Shown piece by piece: positions 1-6,696 of a stretch of DNA of 13,742 bases (positions are counted from its first letter, which is position 1; each line of letters begins with the position of its first letter). The stretch covers positions 1 through 13,742 of the forward strand of contig JAAZLY010000007.1 of assembly GCA_012799115.1 (NCBI GenBank). The letters are read 5' to 3'. This DNA is from Bacillota bacterium (GTDB lineage: Bacteria; Bacillota; Limnochordia; Darwinibacteriales; Darwinibacteriaceae). The position numbers were made by a program, and so were the translations under genes. Below the pieces are notes generated by a model. It saw only the letters and a list, made by a program, of their open reading frames with translations, had not been told where the DNA came from and made no database searches.

Positions 1-869
1 CTTAGAAGCGAACCGGATTTTCTACCTTCCCGAATCGTCTTCGTTAGTTCAAGATTGTCACGACTATGGCCATCAATTTGTAGATATTGATCGATTCGAT
101 AACTCCTTATGGTCCGAATATGGCTCAAAACACTCCGCTGGGTGTCTTGCACATAGCGCAGAGCGAGTGCTGCTGCCAGAATCTCAGCTGCGTTGGTCAG
201 ACCAAAGGTCTTTAACGTCGATACGCTAAAGTGATTCAAGAGGGTCTGACTAGCATTGGCCAACCCTCCCTGATCAGTAGGAACCTCAGTAATAATGGAC
301 GCCAGATCACCAGAGAGGGTTCTAAGATCCTCAAGACCGTCCCAATCAGGAGACACCACAATCTCTGCTGGTCTCAGCCTTCGTAGTTCATTCTCCAGGC
401 TCGACCAGCGATCAAGGGTGACCGTCATGAATTCGCCCGTGGACATATCCAGGGATGCCAAACCCATAGTTCGCGACTCCCGGGCCACAGCTACTAAGAA
501 CTGATTGTCTTCGGCCGCAAGGTTACCCTCAATAAAGGTTCCTGGAGTAATGACACGAACTACATCGCGTTTGACTACTCCTTTAGCCTCTCTAGGGTCT
601 TCCATTTGCTCGCATAGTGCGACCCGATAACCACTTCGTACGAGCTTCTCCAAATAGCCCTCAGCCGCATGGTGAGGCACTCCGCACATCGGAATGCGTC
701 CCTGTGGACCCGCTTCCCTCGAGGTTAAGGCAATTTCCAACACCTTCGATGCCACTTTCGCATCATCCCCAAACATCTCATAGAAATCTCCGAGTCGAAA
801 GAACAAGATGCTGTCTGGGTACTCTTCTTTGAGTTGGTAATACTGTTGCATCATCGGTGTAAGTTTCAC
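1..869 (-). CDS. mutS: DNA mismatch repair protein MutS, N-terminal part (runs off left edge)
   Basis: MutS recognises base mismatches and small loops and recruits MutL. I translated the minus strand directly: 289 codons are open with no frameshift, and the rest lies beyond position 1. The N-terminal mismatch-binding domain is clear: residues 4-9 read TPMMQQ, and the mismatch-reading F-x-E motif is F29-Y30-E31 within GDFYEMF. It continues through the connector domain into the start of the core (NLELT near the window edge). The start is GTG at 869, preceded by AAGGGAG 11 nt upstream, which overlaps the miaB stop codon. No ATG fits the conserved N-terminus. The gap to miaB is 16 nt, so the two are very likely co-transcribed, as in many Firmicutes, where mutL often follows. 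Identity is near certain; only the C-terminal ATPase domain cannot be checked here. Confidence 0.95.
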   Translation of the reverse strand, partial: MKLTPMMQQYYQLKEEYPDSILFFRLGDFYEMFGDDAKVASKVLEIALTSREAGPQGRIPMCGVPHHAAEGYLEKLVRSGYRVALCEQMEDPREAKGVVKRDVVRVITPGTFIEGNLAAEDNQFLVAVARESRTMGLASLDMSTGEFMTVTLDRWSSLENELRRLRPAEIVVSPDWDGLEDLRTLSGDLASIITEVPTDQGGLANASQTLLNHFSVSTLKTFGLTNAAEILAAALALRYVQDTQRSVLSHIRTIRSYRIDQYLQIDGHSRDNLELTKTIREGRKSGSLL

Positions 870-885
870 AGCGCTCTCTACTCCC

Positions 886-2205
886 TTAAAGAATTCGTCC
901 CTGCAAACTCCATGTTCCAGCGTCGGTAATCTCAACCATCACCAACGAACCCATCAAATCCTCAGCTCCAGCGAAATGCACCTGACGATTCGTGCGAGTA
1001 CGACCAATCAACCCTTCCTTTGAACGTCCTTCCACAAGGAGTTCTTGGGTAGTTCCAATCAGCCGTTTCATGGCGGTATCGCTAATGTCATTTTGAACCC
1101 GAATCAGCTCATAGATGCGTTCCTTCTTGAGTTCTTCGGGAATCTGGTTTGGCAAACGAGCCGCTGGCGTACCTTCCCGAGGCGAATAAATGAAGGTGAA
1201 TGCTGAATCAAAACGCACTTCCCGGACCAAGCTAAGGGTATCCTCAAAGTCTTGATCCGTCTCTCCAGGGAACCCAACAATTAAGTCCGTGGTCAGACTG
1301 ATCCCAGGCACGGCCTCGCGAACCTTTTCGACAAGGTCTAGATAGTACTCCCGGGTATAACCACGATTCATGCGCTTCAGCAAACTTGTGCTACCCGCTT
1401 GAACTGGCAAGTGGAGATGCTCACAAACCTTGTCCAGATCGGCGAGTGCTGCGATCAAGTCAGAACCCATGTCCCGGGGGTGACTGGTGGTAAAGCGAAT
1501 TCGCTCTAGGCCATCAATGGCATTAAGATCCGTTAGCAAGGAACTAAAGGACGTGTTTTCGCTCAAATCCTTACCATAGGCATTGACGTTCTGGCCAAGG
1601 AGGGTGATTTCCTTGTATCCATCCTTTACAAGTCCAAGGACATCCTCACGGATCTTATCTGGTGTACGGCTATGCTCTCGCCCCCTGACATAAGGAACAA
1701 TGCAATACGTGCAAAAGTTAGTGCACCCATAGATGACATTGACAAACGCCTTGAGGCCATCATTTCGCTGCACCGGCAAATCGTCCCTGAAGTCCTGTCC
1801 CTCTTCATATTGAGATTCGTCCCAGACCTCCACTACTTGCTCACCGCCGTTGGCGCGATCGAGGAGTTCAGGTAGGCGATGAATGTTATGGGTACCAAAT
1901 ATCAAGTCAACGTGGGGGAGCTTCTTGAGCATGTTCTGCAGCTCTTGCTTTTGTTGGGGCATGCAACCACAAATACCAATGAGCAGTTCTGGATTTTGCT
2001 CCTTTAGGCGGCGGAACGCCGAAATATGGCCATACACTTTGCGCTCAGGGTTTTCCCTGACACAGCAGGTATTATACAAAATCAAATCGGCTTCTTCCAC
2101 TTCTTCAGTGGGCTGATAGCCCAATGATAGCAAAATGCCGGTAATCACTTCGGAATCATGGTCGTTCATCTGACAACCCATGGTTTTGAGATAGAATCGT
2201 TTCAT
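886..2205 (-). CDS. miaB: tRNA-2-methylthio-N6-dimethylallyladenosine synthase MiaB
   Basis: This radical-SAM methylthiotransferase converts i6A37 to ms2i6A37 in tRNAs that read UNN codons. Counting from the ATG, the N-terminal UPF0004 domain has the three cluster cysteines C11 (MGCQMN), C47 (NTCC) and C81 (CGCMP). The radical-SAM triad C161-x3-C165-x2-C168 lies in YGCTNFCTYC, and a TRAM domain fills roughly residues 375-439. The 439 aa length is normal, and the GCQMN and NTC contexts favour MiaB over MtaB or RimO. AGGAG lies 10 nt upstream of the ATG at 2205. A TTG directly in front (2208) is also possible and would add one residue. The gene comes before mutS with a 16-nt gap and has a TATAAT box upstream. 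Nothing is odd in the protein. Confidence 0.96.
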   Translation of the reverse strand: MKRFYLKTMGCQMNDHDSEVITGILLSLGYQPTEEVEEADLILYNTCCVRENPERKVYGHISAFRRLKEQNPELLIGICGCMPQQKQELQNMLKKLPHVDLIFGTHNIHRLPELLDRANGGEQVVEVWDESQYEEGQDFRDDLPVQRNDGLKAFVNVIYGCTNFCTYCIVPYVRGREHSRTPDKIREDVLGLVKDGYKEITLLGQNVNAYGKDLSENTSFSSLLTDLNAIDGLERIRFTTSHPRDMGSDLIAALADLDKVCEHLHLPVQAGSTSLLKRMNRGYTREYYLDLVEKVREAVPGISLTTDLIVGFPGETDQDFEDTLSLVREVRFDSAFTFIYSPREGTPAARLPNQIPEELKKERIYELIRVQNDISDTAMKRLIGTTQELLVEGRSKEGLIGRTRTNRQVHFAGAEDLMGSLVMVEITDAGTWSLQGRIL

Positions 2206-2247
2206 CAAATAGGTACTCCTTCACAAAAATTAGATAAGCACTCTTCT

Positions 2248-2253
2248 ATTATA
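2248..2253 (-). promoter_or_regulatory. Probable sigma-A -10 box of the miaB-mutS unit
   Basis: The minus strand carries a perfect TATAAT 42 nt upstream of the miaB ATG, in the 121-nt gap between the divergent miaB and DUF421 genes. No good TTGACA lies 16-18 nt upstream; the best spaced hexamer is TAGGAT. The -10 call therefore rests on the exact box and its position. The A+T-rich leader downstream of it ends in the miaB Shine-Dalgarno AGGAG. The rest of the gap holds the DUF421 ribosome binding site and no other clear signal. Confidence 0.45.
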
Positions 2254-2326
2254 CACCGAATCTGCGCTGAATCCTAGGTATCCAAAAAAGAGACAAGGGA
2301 CATAATCATGGCAGGAGGTTTTCTCA

Positions 2327-3001
2327 ATGCTCATCACCCTCACTCGTACCTTCTTGCTCTATATTCTCGTCGTACTTACGATGCGTCTGATGGGTAAACG
2401 GCAAATCGCCCAACTAGAACCCTTCGAACTAGTCATAACGATCATCATCGCCGAACTAGCGGTAATTCCTATGCAAGATCCGAATATCCCCCTCATTAAC
2501 GGGATCATTTCCATTACAACGCTCTTGTTCATTCAGGTGACCTTTAGCGTACTGAGTCTGCGGTCCATACGCTTCCGTTCGTTCTTGGACGGTCGCTACA
2601 GTTTGGTCATCGCCAATGGCAAAATTCTGGAAAAGGAAATGCGCAAAGCACGCTATAATCTGGATGAGCTTTTGGAGCAGTTGCGACAGCAATCCGTCTT
2701 TAATCTATCTGACGTCGAGTTCGCTATATTGGAGACCAGCGGCGAGCTGAGTGTACTCCTAAAGTCGCAAAAGAGACCGGTAACCCCAGAGGATATGCAA
2801 TTAGAAACGGATTATGAGGGTCTACCTCTGGTACTAATTATGGATGGCCAGGTCATGACCTCAGAACTAAAGGCAGGACAGCTGGGCGAGGGCTGGCTCC
2901 GAGCCGAATTGGAGAAGCACGGAATAAAGAGTCCGAGTGATGTACTCATTGCCTCCCTGAACACCACTGGAGACCTATTCATTCAAGCAAAAGAACCATA
3001 A
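2327..3001 (+). CDS. DUF421 / YetF-family membrane protein
   Basis: A 224 aa protein with a hydrophobic N-terminal third, probably three membrane helices at about residues 3-22, 33-48 and 57-77. A soluble cytoplasmic domain follows. The family signature GKRQIAQLEPFELV follows the first helix, and the C-terminal domain has the usual LLEQLRQQ, FNLSDVEFAILE and GELSVLLK pattern. Molecular function is unknown. Some Bacillus relatives (YetF, and 2Duf of spoVA2mob) are reported to affect spore inner-membrane permeability and heat resistance, but nothing here proves a spore role. The start is well supported: AGGAGG at 2313-2318, 8 nt before the ATG. The DUF4363 gene follows after 10 nt, a pairing seen in other Firmicutes. 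This pair is transcribed opposite to all other genes in the window. Confidence 0.9.
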   Translation: MLITLTRTFLLYILVVLTMRLMGKRQIAQLEPFELVITIIIAELAVIPMQDPNIPLINGIISITTLLFIQVTFSVLSLRSIRFRSFLDGRYSLVIANGKILEKEMRKARYNLDELLEQLRQQSVFNLSDVEFAILETSGELSVLLKSQKRPVTPEDMQLETDYEGLPLVLIMDGQVMTSELKAGQLGEGWLRAELEKHGIKSPSDVLIASLNTTGDLFIQAKEP

Positions 3002-3011
3002 GGAGCTGCTT

Positions 3012-3392
3012 ATGAAACTCTGGATCGTAATGTGTTTGATAATGCTGGCCATCGTGGTCGGCGGATCGCTGTTGGAGCGGTCCATTCTAAAAGCCACCGA
3101 CTACCTCTCTCACATTTTGGACTCCGCCAAAGATGCGGTACGAGACAACCAGTGGCAAGTGGCCTTGGACTTGAGAAATAAAGTAGATGAGAAGTGGCGT
3201 AAACAACAGAAAACTTGGAGTCCATTTATCCACAACAGTGACTTAAACGCGATCACCGTTTCCTTGACGCGACTTCAGAGCTTTTTGGAAAGCAAAGAAC
3301 AAGCGCATGCACTGGCAGAGATCTCTCAACTCGAGGTTTTGCTCCTCCAATTGCACGGTCAGGAGGTATTGACCCTCAAGAACGTTTTCTAA
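3012..3392 (+). CDS. DUF4363-family small membrane-anchored protein
   Basis: A 126 aa protein with one N-terminal hydrophobic segment (about residues 3-21, WIVMCLIMLAIVVGGSLL). An outward- or lumen-facing helical domain rich in charged residues follows. The segment may be an uncleaved signal anchor, since no clear signal peptidase site is seen. Length, layout and the QWQVALDLRNKVDEKWRK region match DUF4363 proteins, which are typically encoded next to DUF421 genes. Biochemical function is unknown; a partner role for the DUF421 protein is inferred only from neighbourhood. AGGAG at 3001-3005 lies 6 nt before the ATG and overlaps the upstream stop codon, so translation is probably coupled. Its stop overlaps the stop of the convergent gene by 4 nt. 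Confidence 0.8.
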   Translation: MKLWIVMCLIMLAIVVGGSLLERSILKATDYLSHILDSAKDAVRDNQWQVALDLRNKVDEKWRKQQKTWSPFIHNSDLNAITVSLTRLQSFLESKEQAHALAEISQLEVLLLQLHGQEVLTLKNVF

Positions 3393-3910
3393 TCCCTGCG
3401 AAAGGCGTAATGCTGGTTGACCTTGCCCGTGACCAGACCAACAAATGCTCCTGTTGGTACAGCGGCAAAAAGCATCACCGGCAAGTAAGCTAGAATTAAG
3501 CTCTGTTCGATCATCAAAGCCGCTACTGTGAGCTGTGCTAGGTTATGGGTAAGAGCTCCAACAAGGCTGATTCCCATCATACTTAGGTACTTGGAGCCAT
3601 ACTTGTATAAAAGGCCCATTACAATGGCACTAACTAAACCCCCGGAAAAGCTAAAATAGAAGGTGGGGGTCATAAATGTTCCAGATAGCAGAGACCCCAG
3701 CAAAGTACGCAAGATCGAGATCACGATTCCATCTCTCGTACCAAAGTTCATGATTACATAAAGGGTCACAATATTAGCTAGACCGAGTTTGACACCTGGA
3801 ACCATCACATCAGTTGGCAACGGAATCAAAGCCTCGAAAATGTGCAAACCCAGTGCAAGACCGGTAGCCAATCCTAGATAGACAACCCGGCGAGTGTGAG
3901 AATACGCCAC
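3389..3910 (-). CDS. Gx transporter family protein (heptaprenyl diphosphate synthase component I family)
   Basis: A 173 aa very hydrophobic protein with about five or six membrane helices and no obvious catalytic motif. VPGVKLGLANIVTLYVI and the glycine-rich helices match the Gx-transporter family (Pfam Hpre_diP_synt_I), which looks like a substrate-binding S component. The older name 'heptaprenyl diphosphate synthase subunit I' is probably misleading, since no prenyltransferase aspartate-rich motif is present. The substrate is unknown. The start is GTG at 3910 with AAAGGAG 10 nt upstream; that site overlaps the fapA stop, and the gap to fapA is 15 nt, so it is probably the last gene of the motility operon. 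This is unusual company, and I see no usual partner (FMN-binding, NusG-II-domain or Rnf genes) nearby. No terminator is visible after it. Confidence 0.8.
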   Translation of the reverse strand: MAYSHTRRVVYLGLATGLALGLHIFEALIPLPTDVMVPGVKLGLANIVTLYVIMNFGTRDGIVISILRTLLGSLLSGTFMTPTFYFSFSGGLVSAIVMGLLYKYGSKYLSMMGISLVGALTHNLAQLTVAALMIEQSLILAYLPVMLFAAVPTGAFVGLVTGKVNQHYAFRRD

Positions 3911-3925
3911 GAAAGTGTTGCTCCT

Positions 3926-5902
3926 TTACCCGTGAATTTTGTTGGAACCACTATAGACAGTGAGTATGTTGTCATGGAAATAAACTTTTACCATGGAGGC
4001 TGTATCGGAGAATCTGTAACTCTGTGAGCCAATGACTGCAGTAACATTAGGATGTACAAGTGCGGCACTAATGTTTCCTGTTCTAAGGATCTGAGCTGTA
4101 GTGGCTATACCGGTAGGACCGCCTAACTCCTTAGCTACAATGGAACCCGAGTTGACGGTGACTTGCCCACCGCGGAAGACGCCTCCAGCAATCCTAAAAC
4201 CCTTTCCTGCTAACACCGTGGAGTAAAAACATCCCTTGCCTGTGACCCCAACAGTTCCCGATGCCTCTACATGGGAGTTCTGTAGATATCCCACTTCTAC
4301 GTTGGCTTCAACAGTTGTCTGTCCCTCTAACTCACCGATTCTTTCCCGAAGGGTCTGGCGAAACTGGCGCAGTTCGTTGGTGCCTTCGATTCTCAGAATT
4401 CCTCCGCTTCCCGCCATCAAATGCTCATCCATTGTTCTGATTAAGGCCTCATACTGCTCTGTGTCGTCCGTAGAGTCATCTCTAATTTGACCCAGTTCTT
4501 CCGTCAGTGACTTTACATCAGTCGGCAAGGAACTGAACTTAAGCTCTATGAGATGGCGAATGAGGTTTTCAAAGGGAACATTGTCGGCTTGGCTGACAAT
4601 AGCATCGTAAGCAACCTCCAAATCCTCTAGTTGAGCAGATATTGATCGCAACAGGTTCAAGACACGCATCTGCCGGACAGAGACTCCTCCAGCGTGAATG
4701 TGTGCCCGTAGAGCATTACGCAAAACAGTGATGGATCCACCGCTTCTCAGTGTGCCGCCACTAACAAGGCCATGGACAACAATGCCGCCCTTCTGGCTCT
4801 GTACTCGGACGTTCTCCAGTACACTACCTCGGATGATGATATCACCGTCCATGGTGATGTTGCCCGTCGATACGTCCGCATCACCTGGTAACTCAAAAAG
4901 GCTTGTGACACGAATGACTCCACCTTGCAGGGACGGAAGGCCAGATGTTGCCGCAATTGCTTGTAGTCCATCGTCGCTCAGGCGCACTCCTTCACCAACA
5001 ACGATCTCGACTTTTTTCAGCGGCTCTGCATCAATGGGTTGGCCATAGACGTCAATTCCTGGCTCTCCGAGCTGTCCTGGATCTTTAATCGCCAATACAG
5101 CGCCTTCGTGCACGCCTTCAGTGCCGTGAACTTCGTAGTGATCGATTCGCAGAGCCTCATCAATGTTTACGCCGCTCTCTTTGAATACATATTCAATTGA
5201 AGGCTGTCGTGAAGGCTGAGGTTCGCGTCCTACGGCGATTACGCAGGAACCCTTGCTAGCTGACAAGAGTTCATCGCTCAAGCCATGAAGCTGCAACCCA
5301 TAGGTGAGACCCTCCACCCGTACCAGTTCTTCTACATCCTTCACTGTGAGGGTCGGCGGTGTTAGCTGTGTTTTTGTCAATCGGAGAGTGAGTGGATGAG
5401 ATAAGGGTTGGTTGGAAAGACTGTGCTTCACTCCTGGAATGCGGTTCCAAACCAACTCTGCCTTGGTCTTCTTGGCATCAACCACGATCTCATAATGCAG
5501 TTCAGGCTGGCGATTGTCGGGGAGACGAACTTCTAGGGGTTCGAGTCCATGGGTCAGTTTGATCTCTCCAGTCACTGGCTCACCCTGGTAAAGAACTTGA
5601 AATTCGCTACCGAAGCGAATTTCGGGGACTGTCTCAGTGCTTACGTCTGGAGGAGTCAAGTAGAGTTCGCCGTCTTGTACCCCCACTCCACTTCGTAGGG
5701 GGGTTTGGGGAAGAGCTTCTGCTGGTTTCCTAACGGATAATCGGACCACAGCATTACGTGCTCCAAGACCAAGAAATCCTTTTGATGGTTCCTCAACAAT
5801 CTCGACATCCACACGGTCCCTTGATACCTGCAACTTACCTAATCCGTCGTTGATTGCCTCGTCGATAGTTTTTCCTTCTCCTAGGACCTGAGTCGTTGCC
5901 AG
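3926..5902 (-). CDS. fapA: FapA-family flagellar assembly protein A (Jag-N plus DUF342)
   Basis: About 658 aa. Residues 1-55 form a Jag-N domain (EGKTIDEAIN, then EEPSKGFLGLGARNAVVRL). A beta-rich spacer follows, then the FapA/DUF342 region (GQLGEPGIDVYGQPIDAEPLKK near residue 280) and a right-handed beta-helix-like region of short glycine repeats. A long coiled-coil insertion occupies roughly residues 415-510, and the helix then resumes to the C-terminus. In Vibrio, FapA links glucose-PTS signalling to polar flagellation; in Firmicutes its role is unproven. The start is unusual. The only ATG, GTG or TTG in frame near the 5' end is a TTG at 5833, which would cut the Jag-N domain in half. CTG at 5902 lies 8 nt from AGGAGGAGG and restores the whole domain. 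The gene starts 15 nt after the cheR stop, so expression with the chemotaxis genes is expected. Confidence 0.88.
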   Translation of the reverse strand: MATTQVLGEGKTIDEAINDGLGKLQVSRDRVDVEIVEEPSKGFLGLGARNAVVRLSVRKPAEALPQTPLRSGVGVQDGELYLTPPDVSTETVPEIRFGSEFQVLYQGEPVTGEIKLTHGLEPLEVRLPDNRQPELHYEIVVDAKKTKAELVWNRIPGVKHSLSNQPLSHPLTLRLTKTQLTPPTLTVKDVEELVRVEGLTYGLQLHGLSDELLSASKGSCVIAVGREPQPSRQPSIEYVFKESGVNIDEALRIDHYEVHGTEGVHEGAVLAIKDPGQLGEPGIDVYGQPIDAEPLKKVEIVVGEGVRLSDDGLQAIAATSGLPSLQGGVIRVTSLFELPGDADVSTGNITMDGDIIIRGSVLENVRVQSQKGGIVVHGLVSGGTLRSGGSITVLRNALRAHIHAGGVSVRQMRVLNLLRSISAQLEDLEVAYDAIVSQADNVPFENLIRHLIELKFSSLPTDVKSLTEELGQIRDDSTDDTEQYEALIRTMDEHLMAGSGGILRIEGTNELRQFRQTLRERIGELEGQTTVEANVEVGYLQNSHVEASGTVGVTGKGCFYSTVLAGKGFRIAGGVFRGGQVTVNSGSIVAKELGGPTGIATTAQILRTGNISAALVHPNVTAVIGSQSYRFSDTASMVKVYFHDNILTVYSGSNKIHG

Positions 5903-5910
5903 GGTGATTA

Positions 5911-5919
5911 CCTCCTCCT
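5911..5919 (-). promoter_or_regulatory. Ribosome binding site that places the fapA start at a CTG codon
   Basis: AGGAGGAGG on the minus strand begins inside the cheR stop codon (TAG, 5920-5918). It ends 8 nt before CTG at 5902, which is ideal spacing. No ATG, GTG or TTG is available at suitable spacing in the FapA frame; the alternative ATC (5908) is only 2 nt away. The reading frame downstream encodes the conserved Jag-N sequence without interruption. Confidence 0.75.
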
Positions 5920-6688
5920 ATGAAGTCTTCTGGTAAATGCAGTAACTAAATCGTTCTAATCCGAACTTCGCAGGATCCATAATCTGTTCTGCTGATCCAA
6001 CGATAAAAAACCCATTTGGTTTGAGGGAGTCTACGAAATTGGCGATTAATCTGTGCTGTGTTTCACTTGTGAAGTAGATAAAGACGTTGCGACAAAGAAT
6101 GAGGTCGAAATTGCGCTCATAACTGTCCCTCAGAAGATCGTGCTTCTTAAACACCACATTCTCCTTGATACTCTCATGAATGACCCAACGATCATTACCC
6201 TTCTTCGTAAAGTACTTGGCTAGGTATTCTGGACTTGTACCAGCCACTTGGTTGGAGAGATACTCACCCACTTTGGCTTTCTCAAGAATGGGTTCATCTA
6301 AATCAGTAGCCAACAAGAGAGATGGGGTGAACTTCGCTTCATTCATCAAAATAGCAATGGAGTAGATTTCAGCGCCAATGGAAGCTCCGGCACTCCAGAT
6401 ACGAGGACGATTTCGTTGACTGATGGACGGCAATACTTCAGACTTAATGACTTCGAAGACTCGGGCATCTCGGAAGAAATTCGATGTATTGATTGTGAGA
6501 TACTCCGTGAACTTCTGTCGATGAGCTGGATCCGTTTTTAGGGTGTCAACGAGTTGGTTATAGGAGTTGAGTCGATGACGCTCAATCCACTGGTTGATGC
6601 GCCTGCGCATCTGTTGATCCTTATAGCTGGTAAGGTCAATCCCAAGTGTTCTATCAATATCGCGTTTTAGTTTTTCATAGTCTACCAT
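5918..6688 (-). CDS. cheR: Chemotaxis protein methyltransferase CheR
   Basis: This enzyme methylates glutamates of chemoreceptors using SAM. The 256 aa protein has the N-terminal helical CheR_N domain (about 1-75) followed by the SAM-binding domain. TSNFFRD (residues 68-74, with the SAM-contacting Arg73), D129 in ATDLDEPILEKA and CRNVFIYF near residue 200 are all present. The SAM loop is atypical: it reads SAGASIGAEIYS at 99-110, where most CheR proteins have the S-T-G-E-E-P-Y-S pattern. The second Glu (E107) is kept; the first Glu is Ala and Pro is Ile. I chose ATG 6688 because GAGG lies 6 nt upstream. An in-frame ATG at 6712 overlaps cheB and has no ribosome binding site. The gap to cheB is 8 nt. 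B. subtilis has cheR outside its fla/che operon. Confidence 0.93.
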   Translation of the reverse strand: MVDYEKLKRDIDRTLGIDLTSYKDQQMRRRINQWIERHRLNSYNQLVDTLKTDPAHRQKFTEYLTINTSNFFRDARVFEVIKSEVLPSISQRNRPRIWSAGASIGAEIYSIAILMNEAKFTPSLLLATDLDEPILEKAKVGEYLSNQVAGTSPEYLAKYFTKKGNDRWVIHESIKENVVFKKHDLLRDSYERNFDLILCRNVFIYFTSETQHRLIANFVDSLKPNGFFIVGSAEQIMDPAKFGLERFSYCIYQKTS

Positions 6689-6696
6689 CTCACACC

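Noticed and set aside
3357..3374. Inverted repeat GGTCA...TGACC near the end of the DUF4363 gene
   Set aside because: The stem is only 5 bp, lies inside coding sequence and lacks an adjacent T run, so it is not a credible terminator.
4100..4900. Irregular short glycine-rich repeats in fapA, considered as a DNA repeat array
   Set aside because: They repeat only at the protein level (beta-helix turns of DUF342); no repeated DNA unit or CRISPR-like spacing is present.
4698..5048. 116-codon plus-strand open frame opposite fapA
   Set aside because: Composition (Pro, Thr, Arg, Ser rich) is what the reverse of the FapA glycine-repeat region gives; not a separate gene.
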